Source: RGIG7111 sp036839975
Lineage (GTDB): Bacteria > Bacillota > Clostridia > Peptostreptococcales > Anaerovoracaceae
Direction of reading: 5' to 3'
NCBI GenBank assembly: GCA_036839975.1
Contig: DAISVU010000001.1
Span: 1-64,000, forward strand
DNA length: 64,000 bases
This document shows, in pieces, positions 38,265 to 47,690 of the stretch (within the stretch, counting starts at the first letter, position 1; each line of letters starts with the position of its first letter). The notes under the pieces are model-generated. The model searched no databases. It was not told the DNA's origin and was given only the letters and a program-made list of their open reading frames with translations. Both the position numbers and the translations under genes were made by a program.

Positions 38265-39266
38265 ATGAAGAAGTCAACAATTATTCTTATTATAGCTGTC
38301 CTTGCTGTAATGACAGCTGTGTCAGGCTGTGGAAAAAACAGTGCTGATACAAAGTCTGCTTCTGCAGGTAAAAAAATCAAAATAGTCACTACCATTTTCC
38401 CGGAATATGACTGGGTGAAAATGATCCTGGGGGATAAGGCAGACAATGCTGAGGTGACCATGCTGTTGGATAATGGTATAGATCTTCACAGCTATCAGCC
38501 TACAACTGACGATATAGCTAAAGTCAAATCCTGTGATATGTTTGTTTATGCGGGCGGTGAATCGGATGCCTGGGTTAAGGATGCTTTAAAGCAGGCCAAC
38601 AATAAAAACATGAAGGTTATCGATCTTATGGACGTCCTCGGAAAGTCCGCAAAAGAGGAAGAGGTCAAAGAAGGCATGATGCTTGAAGAAGGGGAAGCAG
38701 AAGGTGAAGATAAAGAACCGGAATATGACGAGCATGTCTGGCTTTCCTTAAAAAATACAAAAATCTTCATAAAGAAAATTGCGGAAGACTTAGAAAAACT
38801 GGATCCTGAAAATGCGGAAGCATACAGGAAAAGTGAAGCTGATTATTCAGACAGGCTGGATACACTTGATAAACAGTATCAGAAGGCAGTAAAGAATGCG
38901 GAAGTCAAGGCTTTGGTATTCGGTGACCGTTTCCCATTCAGGTATATGGTCGATGACTACGGTCTGGATTATTATGCTGCATTTGTCGGCTGTTCTGCTG
39001 AGACGGAAGCGAGTTTTGAGACTATATCATATCTTGCGGGAAAGGTCGATAAGCTGAAACTGAAAAACATCATTACAATTGACGGATCTGATCAAAAAAT
39101 CGCTAAAACCATAATCAAAAACACAAAGGATAAGGATCAAAATATATTGGAAATGGATTCTATGCAGTCAACTAACTCGGATGATGTCAAAAAAGGAAAA
39201 ACCTATATCAGTGTGATGGAGAAGAATTTGAAGGTGCTCAGTAAAGCGCTGCAGAAGGAGAACTAG
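38265..39266 (+). CDS. Zinc/manganese ABC transporter substrate-binding lipoprotein
   Basis: The 333-residue lipoprotein (lipobox AVSGCG) belongs to the cluster A-I metal-binding proteins: KIVTTIFPEYDWVKMILGDK, a metal-ligand His in LDNGIDLHSYQPT, another in EYDEHVWLSLKN, and DGSDQK near the C-terminus. The flexible loop before EHVWL is rich in Glu and Asp (about residues 125-158) where ZnuA proteins usually have a His-rich loop. It delivers the metal to the ATPase and permease encoded directly downstream (2-base gap to the next start). Zinc is most likely; manganese is possible. Confidence 0.85.
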   Translation: MKKSTIILIIAVLAVMTAVSGCGKNSADTKSASAGKKIKIVTTIFPEYDWVKMILGDKADNAEVTMLLDNGIDLHSYQPTTDDIAKVKSCDMFVYAGGESDAWVKDALKQANNKNMKVIDLMDVLGKSAKEEEVKEGMMLEEGEAEGEDKEPEYDEHVWLSLKNTKIFIKKIAEDLEKLDPENAEAYRKSEADYSDRLDTLDKQYQKAVKNAEVKALVFGDRFPFRYMVDDYGLDYYAAFVGCSAETEASFETISYLAGKVDKLKLKNIITIDGSDQKIAKTIIKNTKDKDQNILEMDSMQSTNSDDVKKGKTYISVMEKNLKVLSKALQKEN

Positions 39267-39268
39267 CG

Positions 39269-39970
39269 GTGGAGCAGATCAAGTGCAGTGATTTATCTGT
39301 AGGATATGGAAAACACATTATTGCATCCGGTCTCGATTTCAGTATTAATGAAGGAGATTATCTTTGCATAGTTGGTGAAAACGGCGTCGGGAAGAGTACA
39401 CTTATGCGTACTCTTCTCGGACTTCAAAAGCCGATAAGCGGGAGGATATCATATGACAGGTATGTCGGAAGAAGCGGAATAGGATATCTGCCGCAGCAAT
39501 TATATGCGCAGACAGACTTTCCGGCAACCGTAAAAGAAATAGTACAGTCCGGCTGTCAGGGCAAGATAAGGCGAAAGCCGTTTTACGGAAGGAAAGAAAA
39601 AGCCGTTGCACTATCAAATATGAAGTACCTGCACATCGAGGAGCTTGCCGACAGGAGCTATCGTGAACTTTCAGGCGGGCAGCAGCAGAAGGTGTTGCTT
39701 GCAAGAGCGCTCTGTGCCGCCGGGCGAATTCTGTTTCTGGACGAACCCGTCACAGGGCTTGATCCGGAGGCGACCGGCGAAATGTATTCTCTTATTGACA
39801 GAATCAATAAAGAATGCATGACGATCGTTATGATATCTCATGATATCAGTTTGGCAGTTAAGTATGCAAATAAGATTTTACATATAGGAAAGAAAATTTT
39901 TTTCGGGAAAAAGGAAGACTATATCAATAGTGAGATCGGCATTAATTTTTTGAAGAGAGAAGGGATGTGA
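39269..39970 (+). CDS. Metal ABC transporter ATPase (ZnuC-like)
   Basis: The 233-residue ATPase starts at a GTG preceded by GAAGGAG. It has Walker A GENGVGKST (36-44), signature LSGGQQQKVLLARAL, Walker B ILFLDEPVTGLDP and an H-loop ISHDIS. It pairs with the permease whose GTG start overlaps its stop (ATGTGA), so the two are coupled. Part of the metal uptake operon 38265-41356. Confidence 0.9.
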   Translation: MEQIKCSDLSVGYGKHIIASGLDFSINEGDYLCIVGENGVGKSTLMRTLLGLQKPISGRISYDRYVGRSGIGYLPQQLYAQTDFPATVKEIVQSGCQGKIRRKPFYGRKEKAVALSNMKYLHIEELADRSYRELSGGQQQKVLLARALCAAGRILFLDEPVTGLDPEATGEMYSLIDRINKECMTIVMISHDISLAVKYANKILHIGKKIFFGKKEDYINSEIGINFLKREGM

Positions 39971-40821
39971 CAGCTGATATGGCAGTGTTTGACAAATTGA
40001 TATATTATATGAATTATCCGTTTGTACGATATGCGATAATCGTAGGAGTACTGATCGCGCTGGTGTCTTCTCTGCTTGGAGTTACACTGGTGCTGAAGCG
40101 CTTTTCCTATATAGGAGACGGTCTGTCTCATGTGGCCTTCGGGGCAATGAGCGTCGCGGTCGTCATGAAATTAACTAACCGGATGATTTTGATACTGCCG
40201 GTTACAATAATCAGTGCGGTGATCCTTCTTAAATCAGGACAGAATACAAAGGTCAAAGGCGATGCCGCTATAGCTATGCTTTCGGTCGGCGCGCTGGCAT
40301 TCGGATATCTGGTGGTCAATTTATTTGGCGCTTCAGCGAATATTTCGGGTGATGTCTGCAGTACGCTGTTCGGCTCGACGTCTATTATGACATTAACTGC
40401 AGAAGAAGTGATAATGTGTTCAATTTTATCTTTACTGACACTTCTGTTTTTTATATTGTTTTACAACAGGTTATTTGCTATGACATTCGATGAAAATTTT
40501 GCGAAAGTATGCGGTACGAAAGTAAGACTGTACAATTTGATGGAGGCAGTAATAATTGCAGTTATTATTGTCCTTGCGATGAATCTTGTGGGTGCGCTGC
40601 TGATTTCGGCTCTGATCATATTTCCGGCAATGGCAGCCATGTGTATGTTCGGAAGCTTTCGTGCAGTTACAGTTTTTTCGGCTGTGATATCTGTCGTATG
40701 CGCATTGCTGGGGATCATAGTGTCGATTCTTGCGGGGACGCCGGTCGGCTCTACCATCGTCGTTGCTGATGCGGCGGCGTTCGGTATATGCATGACCGTA
40801 GCGGCATTGAAAGGAGCATGA
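39967..40821 (+). CDS. Metal ABC transporter permease (ZnuB-like)
   Basis: A 284-residue ABC-3 family permease with about eight hydrophobic segments; the family pattern includes LLGVTLVLKRFSYIGDGLSH near the N-terminus and NLVGALLISALIIFPAMAA in the C-terminal half. It forms the channel for the lipoprotein and ATPase encoded upstream. The next gene follows one base after its stop. Confidence 0.9.
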   Translation: MTADMAVFDKLIYYMNYPFVRYAIIVGVLIALVSSLLGVTLVLKRFSYIGDGLSHVAFGAMSVAVVMKLTNRMILILPVTIISAVILLKSGQNTKVKGDAAIAMLSVGALAFGYLVVNLFGASANISGDVCSTLFGSTSIMTLTAEEVIMCSILSLLTLLFFILFYNRLFAMTFDENFAKVCGTKVRLYNLMEAVIIAVIIVLAMNLVGALLISALIIFPAMAAMCMFGSFRAVTVFSAVISVVCALLGIIVSILAGTPVGSTIVVADAAAFGICMTVAALKGA

Positions 40822-40822
40822 G

Positions 40823-41356
40823 ATGAACAAAAAGACGGCTGTGATTTTTCCGCTGCTCATACTTTCATTTCTAATCATATTAACGGGTTGCGGAAGCAAC
40901 GTGGCAGATAAGAAGGATCAGGATAACGGACAAAAGAATGCTTACAACTCCACAGCGCCTGCGGATTCGAATAATTCTGTGAAGGATGATGGTGAATCTG
41001 AAAAAAAGGCTGAACCCGAAGACAGTAAAAAGTATCTTGATTTGAGCAAGATGAGCGGCACTGCGGTTTATTCCGAAGTTTATAACATAATGATTGAGCC
41101 TGATAAGTACAACGGCTGGACAATAAAGATACGAGGGACCTGCAGTGTTTACAAGGATGAGGCATCTGGCAAAACATATTATGCTTGTATTATAAAGGAT
41201 GCGGCGGCATGCTGCAGTCAGGGATTTGAATTTGAACTGCAGAAGGGCGTAGAGCCTCCTGAAAATGATGATACGATCACTGTAAAGGGAAAGTTCAAAA
41301 CATATAAAGAGAAGGATGTCAGCTATTCGAAATTGGAAAATGCTGTATTGGAATAA
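40823..41356 (+). CDS. Lipoprotein of the zinc operon with a CC motif
   Basis: Lipoprotein signal with lipobox LTGCGS, then an acidic, low-complexity linker (about 25-70) and a C-terminal beta-rich domain with YYACIIKDAAACCSQGFEFE. The CCxxGxEF motif recurs in small proteins near clostridial zinc transporters and in the TIGR03943 permease partner family. I infer an extracytoplasmic metal-handling role. It is the last gene of the operon, with a strong terminator 38 bases after its stop. Confidence 0.6.
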   Translation: MNKKTAVIFPLLILSFLIILTGCGSNVADKKDQDNGQKNAYNSTAPADSNNSVKDDGESEKKAEPEDSKKYLDLSKMSGTAVYSEVYNIMIEPDKYNGWTIKIRGTCSVYKDEASGKTYYACIIKDAAACCSQGFEFELQKGVEPPENDDTITVKGKFKTYKEKDVSYSKLENAVLE

Positions 41357-41393
41357 GCAGACGTTAAGATTCTGATGAAAGTTTGAAAGCGAA

Positions 41394-41438
41394 AGCAAAA
41401 AGACAAGCAGTGTACATTTCACCACTTGTCTTTTTGCT
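41394..41438. terminator. Bidirectional terminator
   Basis: Perfect 14-base arms AGCAAAAAGACAAG and CTTGTCTTTTTGCT. It serves both the zinc operon (plus) and the convergent small membrane protein pair (minus), whose stop is 28 bases away. Confidence 0.85.
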
Positions 41439-41465
41439 GTTAGTTAGCAATGTTATTTAGAAGAA

Positions 41466-41777
41466 TTATTTGTCTTTTTTTAAAGCGGCCTTGACGGAAC
41501 CTTTCGGATCTGAAATTAAGAGTACAGCTACCCAGATAACAAGAGCAAGAGCAACTACCGACAGACCTAAAAATGTGTCGTTTAACATATCTTTAGCAGC
41601 AGGTTCGAAATATTCAGATTTAAGTTCAACAAATTCAAAGATTGCGTCAATCAGCCACATCAGGGACGCGCCCCAATACATGAAACAGAGAACACCGAGT
41701 TTCATGTTGTCATTTTTTCGGTTATACCATATTATGGTTGAAATCACGGCGGCAAAAACAGTTATTAATAAAGTCAT
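41466..41777 (-). CDS. Small membrane protein, unknown function
   Basis: A 103-residue protein with three hydrophobic segments (residues 2-17, 27-45, 70-90) and a Lys-rich tail. It is followed by the bidirectional terminator and preceded 17 bases upstream by another small membrane protein, with a strong AAGGAGG site. The two are probably one operon and may form a complex. I do not recognise a named family. Confidence 0.75.
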   Translation of the reverse strand: MTLLITVFAAVISTIIWYNRKNDNMKLGVLCFMYWGASLMWLIDAIFEFVELKSEYFEPAAKDMLNDTFLGLSVVALALVIWVAVLLISDPKGSVKAALKKDK

Positions 41778-41793
41778 ATGAATTCCTCCTTTA

Positions 41794-42189
41794 CTAAACC
41801 ACCGTTTTTTGTGGTTCCTTGTCTGAACGTTTAACGATCGAATCAGCGACTTTGCACATAACTACCCAGACCACAGTTATGAGTACTGCCATGGATACAC
41901 CTACAGTCGCCATCTCAGTGAGCATTTCCGAGGTGTCCGCCGGGTCAGACATAGCTGTCAGAAATGGGAACCATGGAACTACTTCACCATGCCAGACATG
42001 CTCGAAAGCAAGCAATGTCGCACCGCCCCATAACAGCCAAGTCAGCCATTTGAGCTTCCTGCTCAGAGGCACTTTTGCTTCCTTTATCGCGTCTGATTTT
42101 TTTTGCTCTGTTTTTTCAACACTCTCTTCATGTTTTTTTACTGCAGTTACGACAACTGCCTCTGCAGCCGATACTAAAAAACAAGCCAT
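41794..42189 (-). CDS. Small membrane protein, unknown function
   Basis: A 131-residue protein with a hydrophobic N-terminus, a charged segment (15-42, KKHEESVEKTEQKKSD), and two clear membrane segments (LTWLLWGGATLLAF; VSMAVLITVVWVVM). AAAAGGAGG precedes the ATG. It is the first gene of the pair and follows a palindromic site at 42309-42330. Confidence 0.75.
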   Translation of the reverse strand: MACFLVSAAEAVVVTAVKKHEESVEKTEQKKSDAIKEAKVPLSRKLKWLTWLLWGGATLLAFEHVWHGEVVPWFPFLTAMSDPADTSEMLTEMATVGVSMAVLITVVWVVMCKVADSIVKRSDKEPQKTVV

Positions 42190-42308
42190 TTGTGTTACCT
42201 CCTTTTTATATTAAAAAGTATACGATTTTCTTCGGAGAACCCTGCGCCGTCATGGTCGCATTATATTGAAAACAAAATATAAGTTTGTAAATGGATGTTT
42301 CCGCATCC

Positions 42309-42330
42309 GACTTTAACTTCAGTTAAAGTC
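42309..42330. promoter_or_regulatory. 22-bp palindrome upstream of the membrane-protein pair
   Basis: GACTTTAAC-TTCA-GTTAAAGTC has perfect 9-base arms. A TATAAT lies near 42341-42346 on the minus strand, which puts the dyad about where transcription would start. It resembles MerR- or MarR-type operators; the regulator is not in the window. Confidence 0.5.
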
Positions 42331-42371
42331 CAAGTTGATTATATAATAACAGTAATAACAGCATTGAAAAA

Positions 42372-42782
42372 TCAACGCGAGGTCAGGTTTCGCAATTCAT
42401 CTATAGCCGCATTTATCAGCTTCCTCATATGAATGTCACTCATTCCGGCAATATATGTGTTGCAGTTACTGAAAGGAATTAATATCCGTTCAGCATCTGC
42501 TTGAGTTATAGCATTTGCAATAGAAGGAGTGATCTCACCTATCATCGAATCAGCAACAATGATTCCTATCGGACCAATGATTATATCTGCCCGGCGGCAT
42601 GCTACAGCAACAGAGTTTTCTCCGGTCGCGCCCTGATTGGCACCCGCTTTAAGCATAGCGGTTGTTGCCATGCTGTTAGTGCCCACGGCTGTTATGTATA
42701 AGTCGGGCAGTTCTCTTTTTATATGTGAGATGAGCTGCCTGCCTATGCCTCCACCTTGTGCATCTATAATTAATATATTCAT
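42372..42782 (-). CDS. DUF3842 family protein
   Basis: A 136-residue protein with a nucleotide-binding-like start MNILIIDAQGGGIGRQLISH, then VGTNSMATTAMLKAGANQGATGEN and IIGPIGIIVADSMIGEITP. This matches DUF3842, a clostridial family without known function. It is encoded alone; 182 bases separate it from the next gene on the same strand. Confidence 0.85.
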   Translation of the reverse strand: MNILIIDAQGGGIGRQLISHIKRELPDLYITAVGTNSMATTAMLKAGANQGATGENSVAVACRRADIIIGPIGIIVADSMIGEITPSIANAITQADAERILIPFSNCNTYIAGMSDIHMRKLINAAIDELRNLTSR

Positions 42783-42835
42783 AATCTTTTACCTTTGAAA
42801 ATTATAGCATAACAAAAAAACCATAAAAAGCCCCG

Positions 42836-42964
42836 ATGGGGGATAATCATGGCTTCAGTTTTATTTTTCTTTTTGAGAGCGACAGGTATGAAAAGAAGAA
42901 ATGTGACCGGGATAATGTTGCACGCATGCTTTTGAAGCAGGGATACACGGGCTTTATGAGTTAA
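42836..42964 (+). other. Possible small ORF (42 aa)
   Basis: MGDNHGFSFIFLFESDRYEK, then KKCDRDNVARMLLKQGYTG to the TAA. No ribosome site is obvious. It may be a gene remnant. The rest of 42783-43164 holds nothing I can identify. Confidence 0.2.
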
Positions 42965-43164
42965 AGAACGGCCGGATTTTATTCTGAGGGTCTTGTATTG
43001 TTCAAATTATAAAGATATAATAAAGAAATTCAGAGGGAAACATCCGGAATCTGCCGAGGGGTTAAGTTGTAAACATTTATTTTATCTAACTGTTTTTTGA
43101 AAGTCAAGAAGGGGTCATCGTTCAGTAAAACATTTGATGATAACATCGAAAAGGAGGAAATTAT

Positions 43165-43785
43165 ATGAATATGAAAGCAATGTATAAGTTTTCTTACGGA
43201 CTGTTTGTGCTGACTACCGCACACGAAGGGAAAGACAACGGGTGCATTATCAATACAGCGATCCAGGCGGCATCTGAACCGAATCAGATCAGCATAGCTG
43301 TCAATAAAGCTAATTATACGCACGATCTCATCATGGAATCAATGAAGTTCAATGTGTCCGTTCTTTCACAGGAAGCAAAGTTCGATACGTTTAAGAGGTT
43401 TGGCTTTCAGTCCGGTAAGGATGTTGATAAGTTTGACGGCTTCGATGCCTGCGTACGTGCGGAAAACGGAATCTATTACATAACAGACGGAACAAACGCA
43501 TATTTTTCCATAGACGTTCAAAAGACCATAGATCTGGGCTCTCATACTATGTTCATCGGAGTGCCGGCTGCAATGGAAGTGCTTACTGATATTCCTTCTA
43601 CCACATACGAATACTATCAGGAAAACATCAAGCCTAAACCGGAGCCGGCAAAAACCGAAGCGGGGAAAGTAGTTTGGAGATGCCGGATCTGCGGCTATGA
43701 GTATGAAGGAGAAGTACTGCCGGCGGATTTCATATGTCCCGTATGCAAGCATCCTGCTTCTGATTTTGAAAAAGTCATAAAATAA
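43165..43785 (+). CDS. Flavin reductase fused to rubredoxin
   Basis: The N-terminal 150 residues are a flavin reductase-like FMN-binding domain (GLFVLTTAHEGKDNGCIINT). The C-terminal 40 residues form a complete rubredoxin with both Cys pairs (WRCRICGYEYEGEVLP and DFICPVCKHPASDFEKV). Such fusions (high molecular weight rubredoxins) pass electrons from NADH to O2- or NO-reducing flavodiiron proteins in anaerobes. A GGAGG site precedes the ATG and a terminator follows. No flavodiiron partner is in the window. Confidence 0.9.
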   Translation: MNMKAMYKFSYGLFVLTTAHEGKDNGCIINTAIQAASEPNQISIAVNKANYTHDLIMESMKFNVSVLSQEAKFDTFKRFGFQSGKDVDKFDGFDACVRAENGIYYITDGTNAYFSIDVQKTIDLGSHTMFIGVPAAMEVLTDIPSTTYEYYQENIKPKPEPAKTEAGKVVWRCRICGYEYEGEVLPADFICPVCKHPASDFEKVIK

Positions 43786-43827
43786 AATGTTTGATAAAGG
43801 ATTAAAGTTCAAATAACATTTAAGTAT

Positions 43828-43865
43828 CAGCGGGGGCGTTTTAAACAGCGCCTCTGCTGTTTTTT
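43828..43865 (+). terminator. Rho-independent terminator
   Basis: CAGCGGGGGCG and CGCCTCTGCTG pair (two G-T pairs) around TTTTAAACAG, followed by TTTTTT. It ends the flavin reductase-rubredoxin gene. Confidence 0.8.
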
Positions 43866-43956
43866 AGTTAGTCAGCTGAGATAATTTCCGTCAAGAGCTG
43901 AAAATCCGTAATTGTTCTGCAAAGCGGCATTTTGAAATTGTATCCTCGCGGGGGGC

Positions 43957-43985
43957 TTGCGGGGTAAAAAAACAAGTGCTATAAT
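43957..43985 (+). promoter_or_regulatory. Promoter for the transport operon
   Basis: TTGCGG (43957-43962), a 17-base spacer and a perfect TATAAT (43980-43985), 70 bases before the first ABC exporter gene. No operator dyad was recognised around it. Confidence 0.6.
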
Positions 43986-44055
43986 CCAGCAAGTTGCAAT
44001 GTTGATAAATTTTTTGTTTCGCTTAAGGCAGCGAGCCTCGGCCATTTGTTAAATT

Positions 44056-45789
44056 ATGATTTTACGTTTATTTAAAGTAACTAAAGGTGCCAGAGGAATA
44101 CTTTTCCTTAAGGCGTTCATAGGAATATTGATTACTGTCACTTATATAGTACAGGCGGTACTTTTGGCAAAAGGAGTAAGGTATTCGTTCATAGATCTTA
44201 AATGGGAAAAATTCCTGCCGGTCATAATGGGTATACTTGTCCTGATATTGATACGGGCTGTTTTAGTGTGGGCCGGTGAAGTATTCGGAAAGTATGCCGC
44301 TTCCAGAGTAAAGGAAACCATAAGGATAAATTTATTCAGTTACTTTTTTAGGCTGGGTCCCGGATATATGGAAGAAGGGCGAACTGGAAAAGTTGAAGCT
44401 ATCTTTATTGACGGTGTTGAGGCTATCGAAGTATTTCTTGTCAATTATATACCGCAGGTCATGGTTACGTTGACCGGGCTTGTCGGAATGATAGCCTTTA
44501 TATTCACAATCGATTTTATTATAGGAATAATAATAACAATATGTGTAATAGTATGTATCATAAGCCCTACTCTTTGGGATAAACTTATGCACAGGATGGG
44601 CAGCGATCACTGGGAGTCTTACGGCAATTTAAATTCTCAGTTTGTAGACGCCATGCAGGGGATGACGACTCTGAAGGCTTTTAATGCAAGCGATGCAATG
44701 GGAAACAGTCTCGAAAAAGACGCGGACAGTTTATATAAGTCTACGATGAAAAAACTTACCGTTTCATTGACAAGCACCGCATTCGTTAGTTTTGCGAGCG
44801 CGGCGGGTATATCGCTTTCCATAGGAATAGCGGCGCTGCATATGTGCACAGGCATGATCGATGTTGAAGGGCTCACGGTTATCCTGTTCTTATCTACGGA
44901 ATGTTTCAGACCGATTAATGATCTTAACACATACTGGCATCAGTCATTTTTGGGCTTTTCAGCAGCTGAAAAAATGTTTGAATTTATGGATACGGAAACA
45001 GATGTGATTGATAGAGATGATGTGAAGCTGCCTGACGATATCCATCCGGATATTTCATTTGAAGACGTTTCTTTCAGTTATGACAGTGATAAAGGGAACG
45101 CATTAAAAAATTTCACCATGAAAGTGAGGCCTGATGCAAAGGTTGCGATAGTGGGCAAATCGGGTTCGGGCAAATCAACGGTTGTAAATCTTCTTATGCG
45201 ATATTTTGACTGTCAGACAGGACAGATCAGGATAGGAGGCAGGGAGATACACGATTTCAAAATCGGATATCTGCGCAGTTTAATATCAGTAGTATTTCAA
45301 GACACATATTTATTTTACGGAACTGTAGCGGAAAATATAAGAGTTGCAAGACCGGATGCCGACATTAATGAAATAGAAAGGTGTTGCAAAGTCGCGAATG
45401 CCCATGAATTCATCTCAGAATTACCTGAGGGTTATGAAACGATGATAGGAGAAAGAGGAACAAGGCTGTCGGGAGGAGAAAGGCAGCGGATAGCGATAGC
45501 AAGAGCAGTCCTGAAGAATGCTCCTATCCTTGTACTTGATGAAGCTACTTCTAGTGTTGACGCGACAAATGAAAGTCTTATACAGAATAGCCTTGACAAC
45601 GTAATGAAAGACAAGACGACTCTTGTAATAGCCCACAGGCTTTCAACGATCATAGATGCCGATGAGATTTTTGTATTGGACGGCGGAGAGCTCGCAGAGC
45701 ATGGCAGCGCTGAAAAACTCATGGATCAAAAAGGGGTCTTTTCCGCTTTGATCAGTGCTCAGAACACAGGCGAGGAGATGCAGCAATGA
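44056..45789 (+). CDS. ABC exporter half-transporter A (fused TM and ATPase)
   Basis: A 577-residue type IV ABC half-transporter: six transmembrane segments in the first 320 residues, then a nucleotide-binding domain with Walker A GKSGSGKST, signature LSGGERQRIAIARA, Walker B PILVLDEATSSVD and H-loop IAHRLS. It overlaps the next half-transporter by four bases (ATGA), so a heterodimer is likely. Half-transporters of this layout include metallophore transporters such as YbtP/YbtQ and IrtA/IrtB, which suits the following nickel/peptide-type importer and biosynthetic genes, but many drug and peptide exporters look the same. The ribosome site is weak. Confidence 0.85.
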   Translation: MILRLFKVTKGARGILFLKAFIGILITVTYIVQAVLLAKGVRYSFIDLKWEKFLPVIMGILVLILIRAVLVWAGEVFGKYAASRVKETIRINLFSYFFRLGPGYMEEGRTGKVEAIFIDGVEAIEVFLVNYIPQVMVTLTGLVGMIAFIFTIDFIIGIIITICVIVCIISPTLWDKLMHRMGSDHWESYGNLNSQFVDAMQGMTTLKAFNASDAMGNSLEKDADSLYKSTMKKLTVSLTSTAFVSFASAAGISLSIGIAALHMCTGMIDVEGLTVILFLSTECFRPINDLNTYWHQSFLGFSAAEKMFEFMDTETDVIDRDDVKLPDDIHPDISFEDVSFSYDSDKGNALKNFTMKVRPDAKVAIVGKSGSGKSTVVNLLMRYFDCQTGQIRIGGREIHDFKIGYLRSLISVVFQDTYLFYGTVAENIRVARPDADINEIERCCKVANAHEFISELPEGYETMIGERGTRLSGGERQRIAIARAVLKNAPILVLDEATSSVDATNESLIQNSLDNVMKDKTTLVIAHRLSTIIDADEIFVLDGGELAEHGSAEKLMDQKGVFSALISAQNTGEEMQQ

Positions 45790-47534
45790 AACAACTTAAA
45801 GTATTTTTAAAGCTTCTTCCATATATAAAATATGTACATTCTTCCATACTGGCGGGTATTGTGACGGGGACACTTAGTCAGCTTGCCGCAATAGCAGGTT
45901 CTGCTGCAGGAGCATATCTTGTGAGCAGGGCGATACTGGGAACAGAAAAAAGAATCATGCTGATAGGGATTTTTGCGTTATTGGCATTAGTGGTATTAAA
46001 GACAGCCTTCAGCTATCTGGAGATGTATTACGCTCACAAGGCGGCATACGGGATACTGGCCGTTTTACGTGTTAAGATATACTGTGCCATAGAGCGTATA
46101 GCCCCGCACTACCTTCTGAATAAAAGAACCGGTGAACTTTCATCCACACTTATGTCTGATGTTGAGACACTTGAGTGGTTTTACGCACATACATATGGAG
46201 CTTTTGTTGTTGCCGTTGCAGTTCCTGTAATAGTTCTTATTCTTATTGCTTTACTTATAAGCCCTCTTTTATCCATTGTTCTGATCCCCTGGATAATACT
46301 TACGGCGACAGTTCCTTTCTGGTTTAAGAAGATATCCGATATTGACGGAAGGGAAATAAGAGAAAAATTGGCGGAAATCAATGCTGAAGTCGTAGACGGG
46401 ATACAGGGGATCAGAGAAATTCTCTCTTTCGGGTTTGAATCGCGATATCTGAAAAATCTCAGAAAGAGCAATAAAGCGCTGAACTCCGTGCAGCAGAAAT
46501 ACGGAAGACGGCAGGGTCTTGAAAGCGGTATATTGAATTTCTGTGTTTCCGCAGGTCTTTTGAGTGTGATGGCTGTTTCCGTAGCCATGATCCGTAAAGA
46601 TATGATGAGCAATGATATGTATGCGGTTGCTGTAATACTATCGATATACGTGTTTACTCCTGTTATAGGAATAAGCACTATGGCAAGAAATTTCGGTATA
46701 ATGCAGTCTGCAACTGACAGAGTTTTTTCAGTGCTTGAAACGCCTGAAACCGTTACAGACATGGTAAGAAAAAGTAAAAAGATTACAGGATATCCGGATA
46801 TATCGTTTGACAATGTCATGTTCAGATATGGAGATGATCTTTCTCTCGTCTTGGATGACGTTTCTTTTAAGGTATCTCCCGGAGAGACAGTTGCTCTTGT
46901 GGGGCATTCGGGCGCGGGCAAATCCACCTGTGCAAATCTTCTGCTCAGATTTTGGGATGTAAACGAGGGATCTGTAAGCATAGGGGGGGTCGACGTCAGA
47001 GAAATGAAACAGACCGATCTTAGAGATATCATATCTACGGTGCCTCAGGATGTCTATCTATTCAACTGTTCAATTCTTGACAATATAAGGCTGGGACAGC
47101 CTGATGCTGACATGGAGCAAGTAAGAGCGGCTGCCCGCGGAGCGAGAATAGACGACTTCATTTCGTCACTCCCTGACGGTTACGATACGATTGCAGGGGA
47201 AAGAGGTGTGCAGCTTTCTGGAGGAGAAAGACAGAGGATAGCTATAGCAAGGGCTTTGCTGAGGGATACCCCCGTACTGCTGATGGATGAAGCAGTTTCA
47301 AGCCTTGATTCTAAAAATGAAGAAGAGCTGCAGACGGCAATAAAACAGTTGAATTCAAACAGGACTACTCTTGTTATTGCGCACAGATTATCTACTATTC
47401 TTACTGCAGATAAAATCGTTGTTCTGGATCACGGCAAAGTCGCTCAGACGGGAACGCACAGTGAGATGATAAAAAAGAGCGGAGCGTATGCTGAACTGAT
47501 AAATTCTCAATATATGTCAAAGACCGTATCTTGA
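45786..47534 (+). CDS. ABC exporter half-transporter B (fused TM and ATPase)
   Basis: A 582-residue partner of the preceding protein with the same domain order. The nucleotide-binding domain has Walker A GHSGAGKST, signature LSGGERQRIAIARA, Walker B PVLLMDEAVSSLD, and H-loop IAHRLS. Alanine and serine substitutions in the Walker region are within the normal range, so both sites look active. A 156-base gap separates it from the lipoprotein gene of the importer, in which I see no terminator; one operon is likely. Confidence 0.85.
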   Translation: MKQLKVFLKLLPYIKYVHSSILAGIVTGTLSQLAAIAGSAAGAYLVSRAILGTEKRIMLIGIFALLALVVLKTAFSYLEMYYAHKAAYGILAVLRVKIYCAIERIAPHYLLNKRTGELSSTLMSDVETLEWFYAHTYGAFVVAVAVPVIVLILIALLISPLLSIVLIPWIILTATVPFWFKKISDIDGREIREKLAEINAEVVDGIQGIREILSFGFESRYLKNLRKSNKALNSVQQKYGRRQGLESGILNFCVSAGLLSVMAVSVAMIRKDMMSNDMYAVAVILSIYVFTPVIGISTMARNFGIMQSATDRVFSVLETPETVTDMVRKSKKITGYPDISFDNVMFRYGDDLSLVLDDVSFKVSPGETVALVGHSGAGKSTCANLLLRFWDVNEGSVSIGGVDVREMKQTDLRDIISTVPQDVYLFNCSILDNIRLGQPDADMEQVRAAARGARIDDFISSLPDGYDTIAGERGVQLSGGERQRIAIARALLRDTPVLLMDEAVSSLDSKNEEELQTAIKQLNSNRTTLVIAHRLSTILTADKIVVLDHGKVAQTGTHSEMIKKSGAYAELINSQYMSKTVS

Positions 47535-47690
47535 ATACATGCAGGATTAATTTTAAAGCTGTATAAGATATAAAAATTCAGATGCCGAGGCGCCGAATAT
47601 TGCTTTACATGCAGCAGCGTATGCAGCACATATGCACTCAGGATCTGGATGTATTATATAAAAAATTATAATATGGAAAGGAAGATCATG

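Noticed and set aside
43862..43884. TTAGTTAGTCAGCTGAGA before the exporter genes as a second DtxR box
   Set aside because: Only the left half matches; the right half is not complementary, so it does not form a palindrome.
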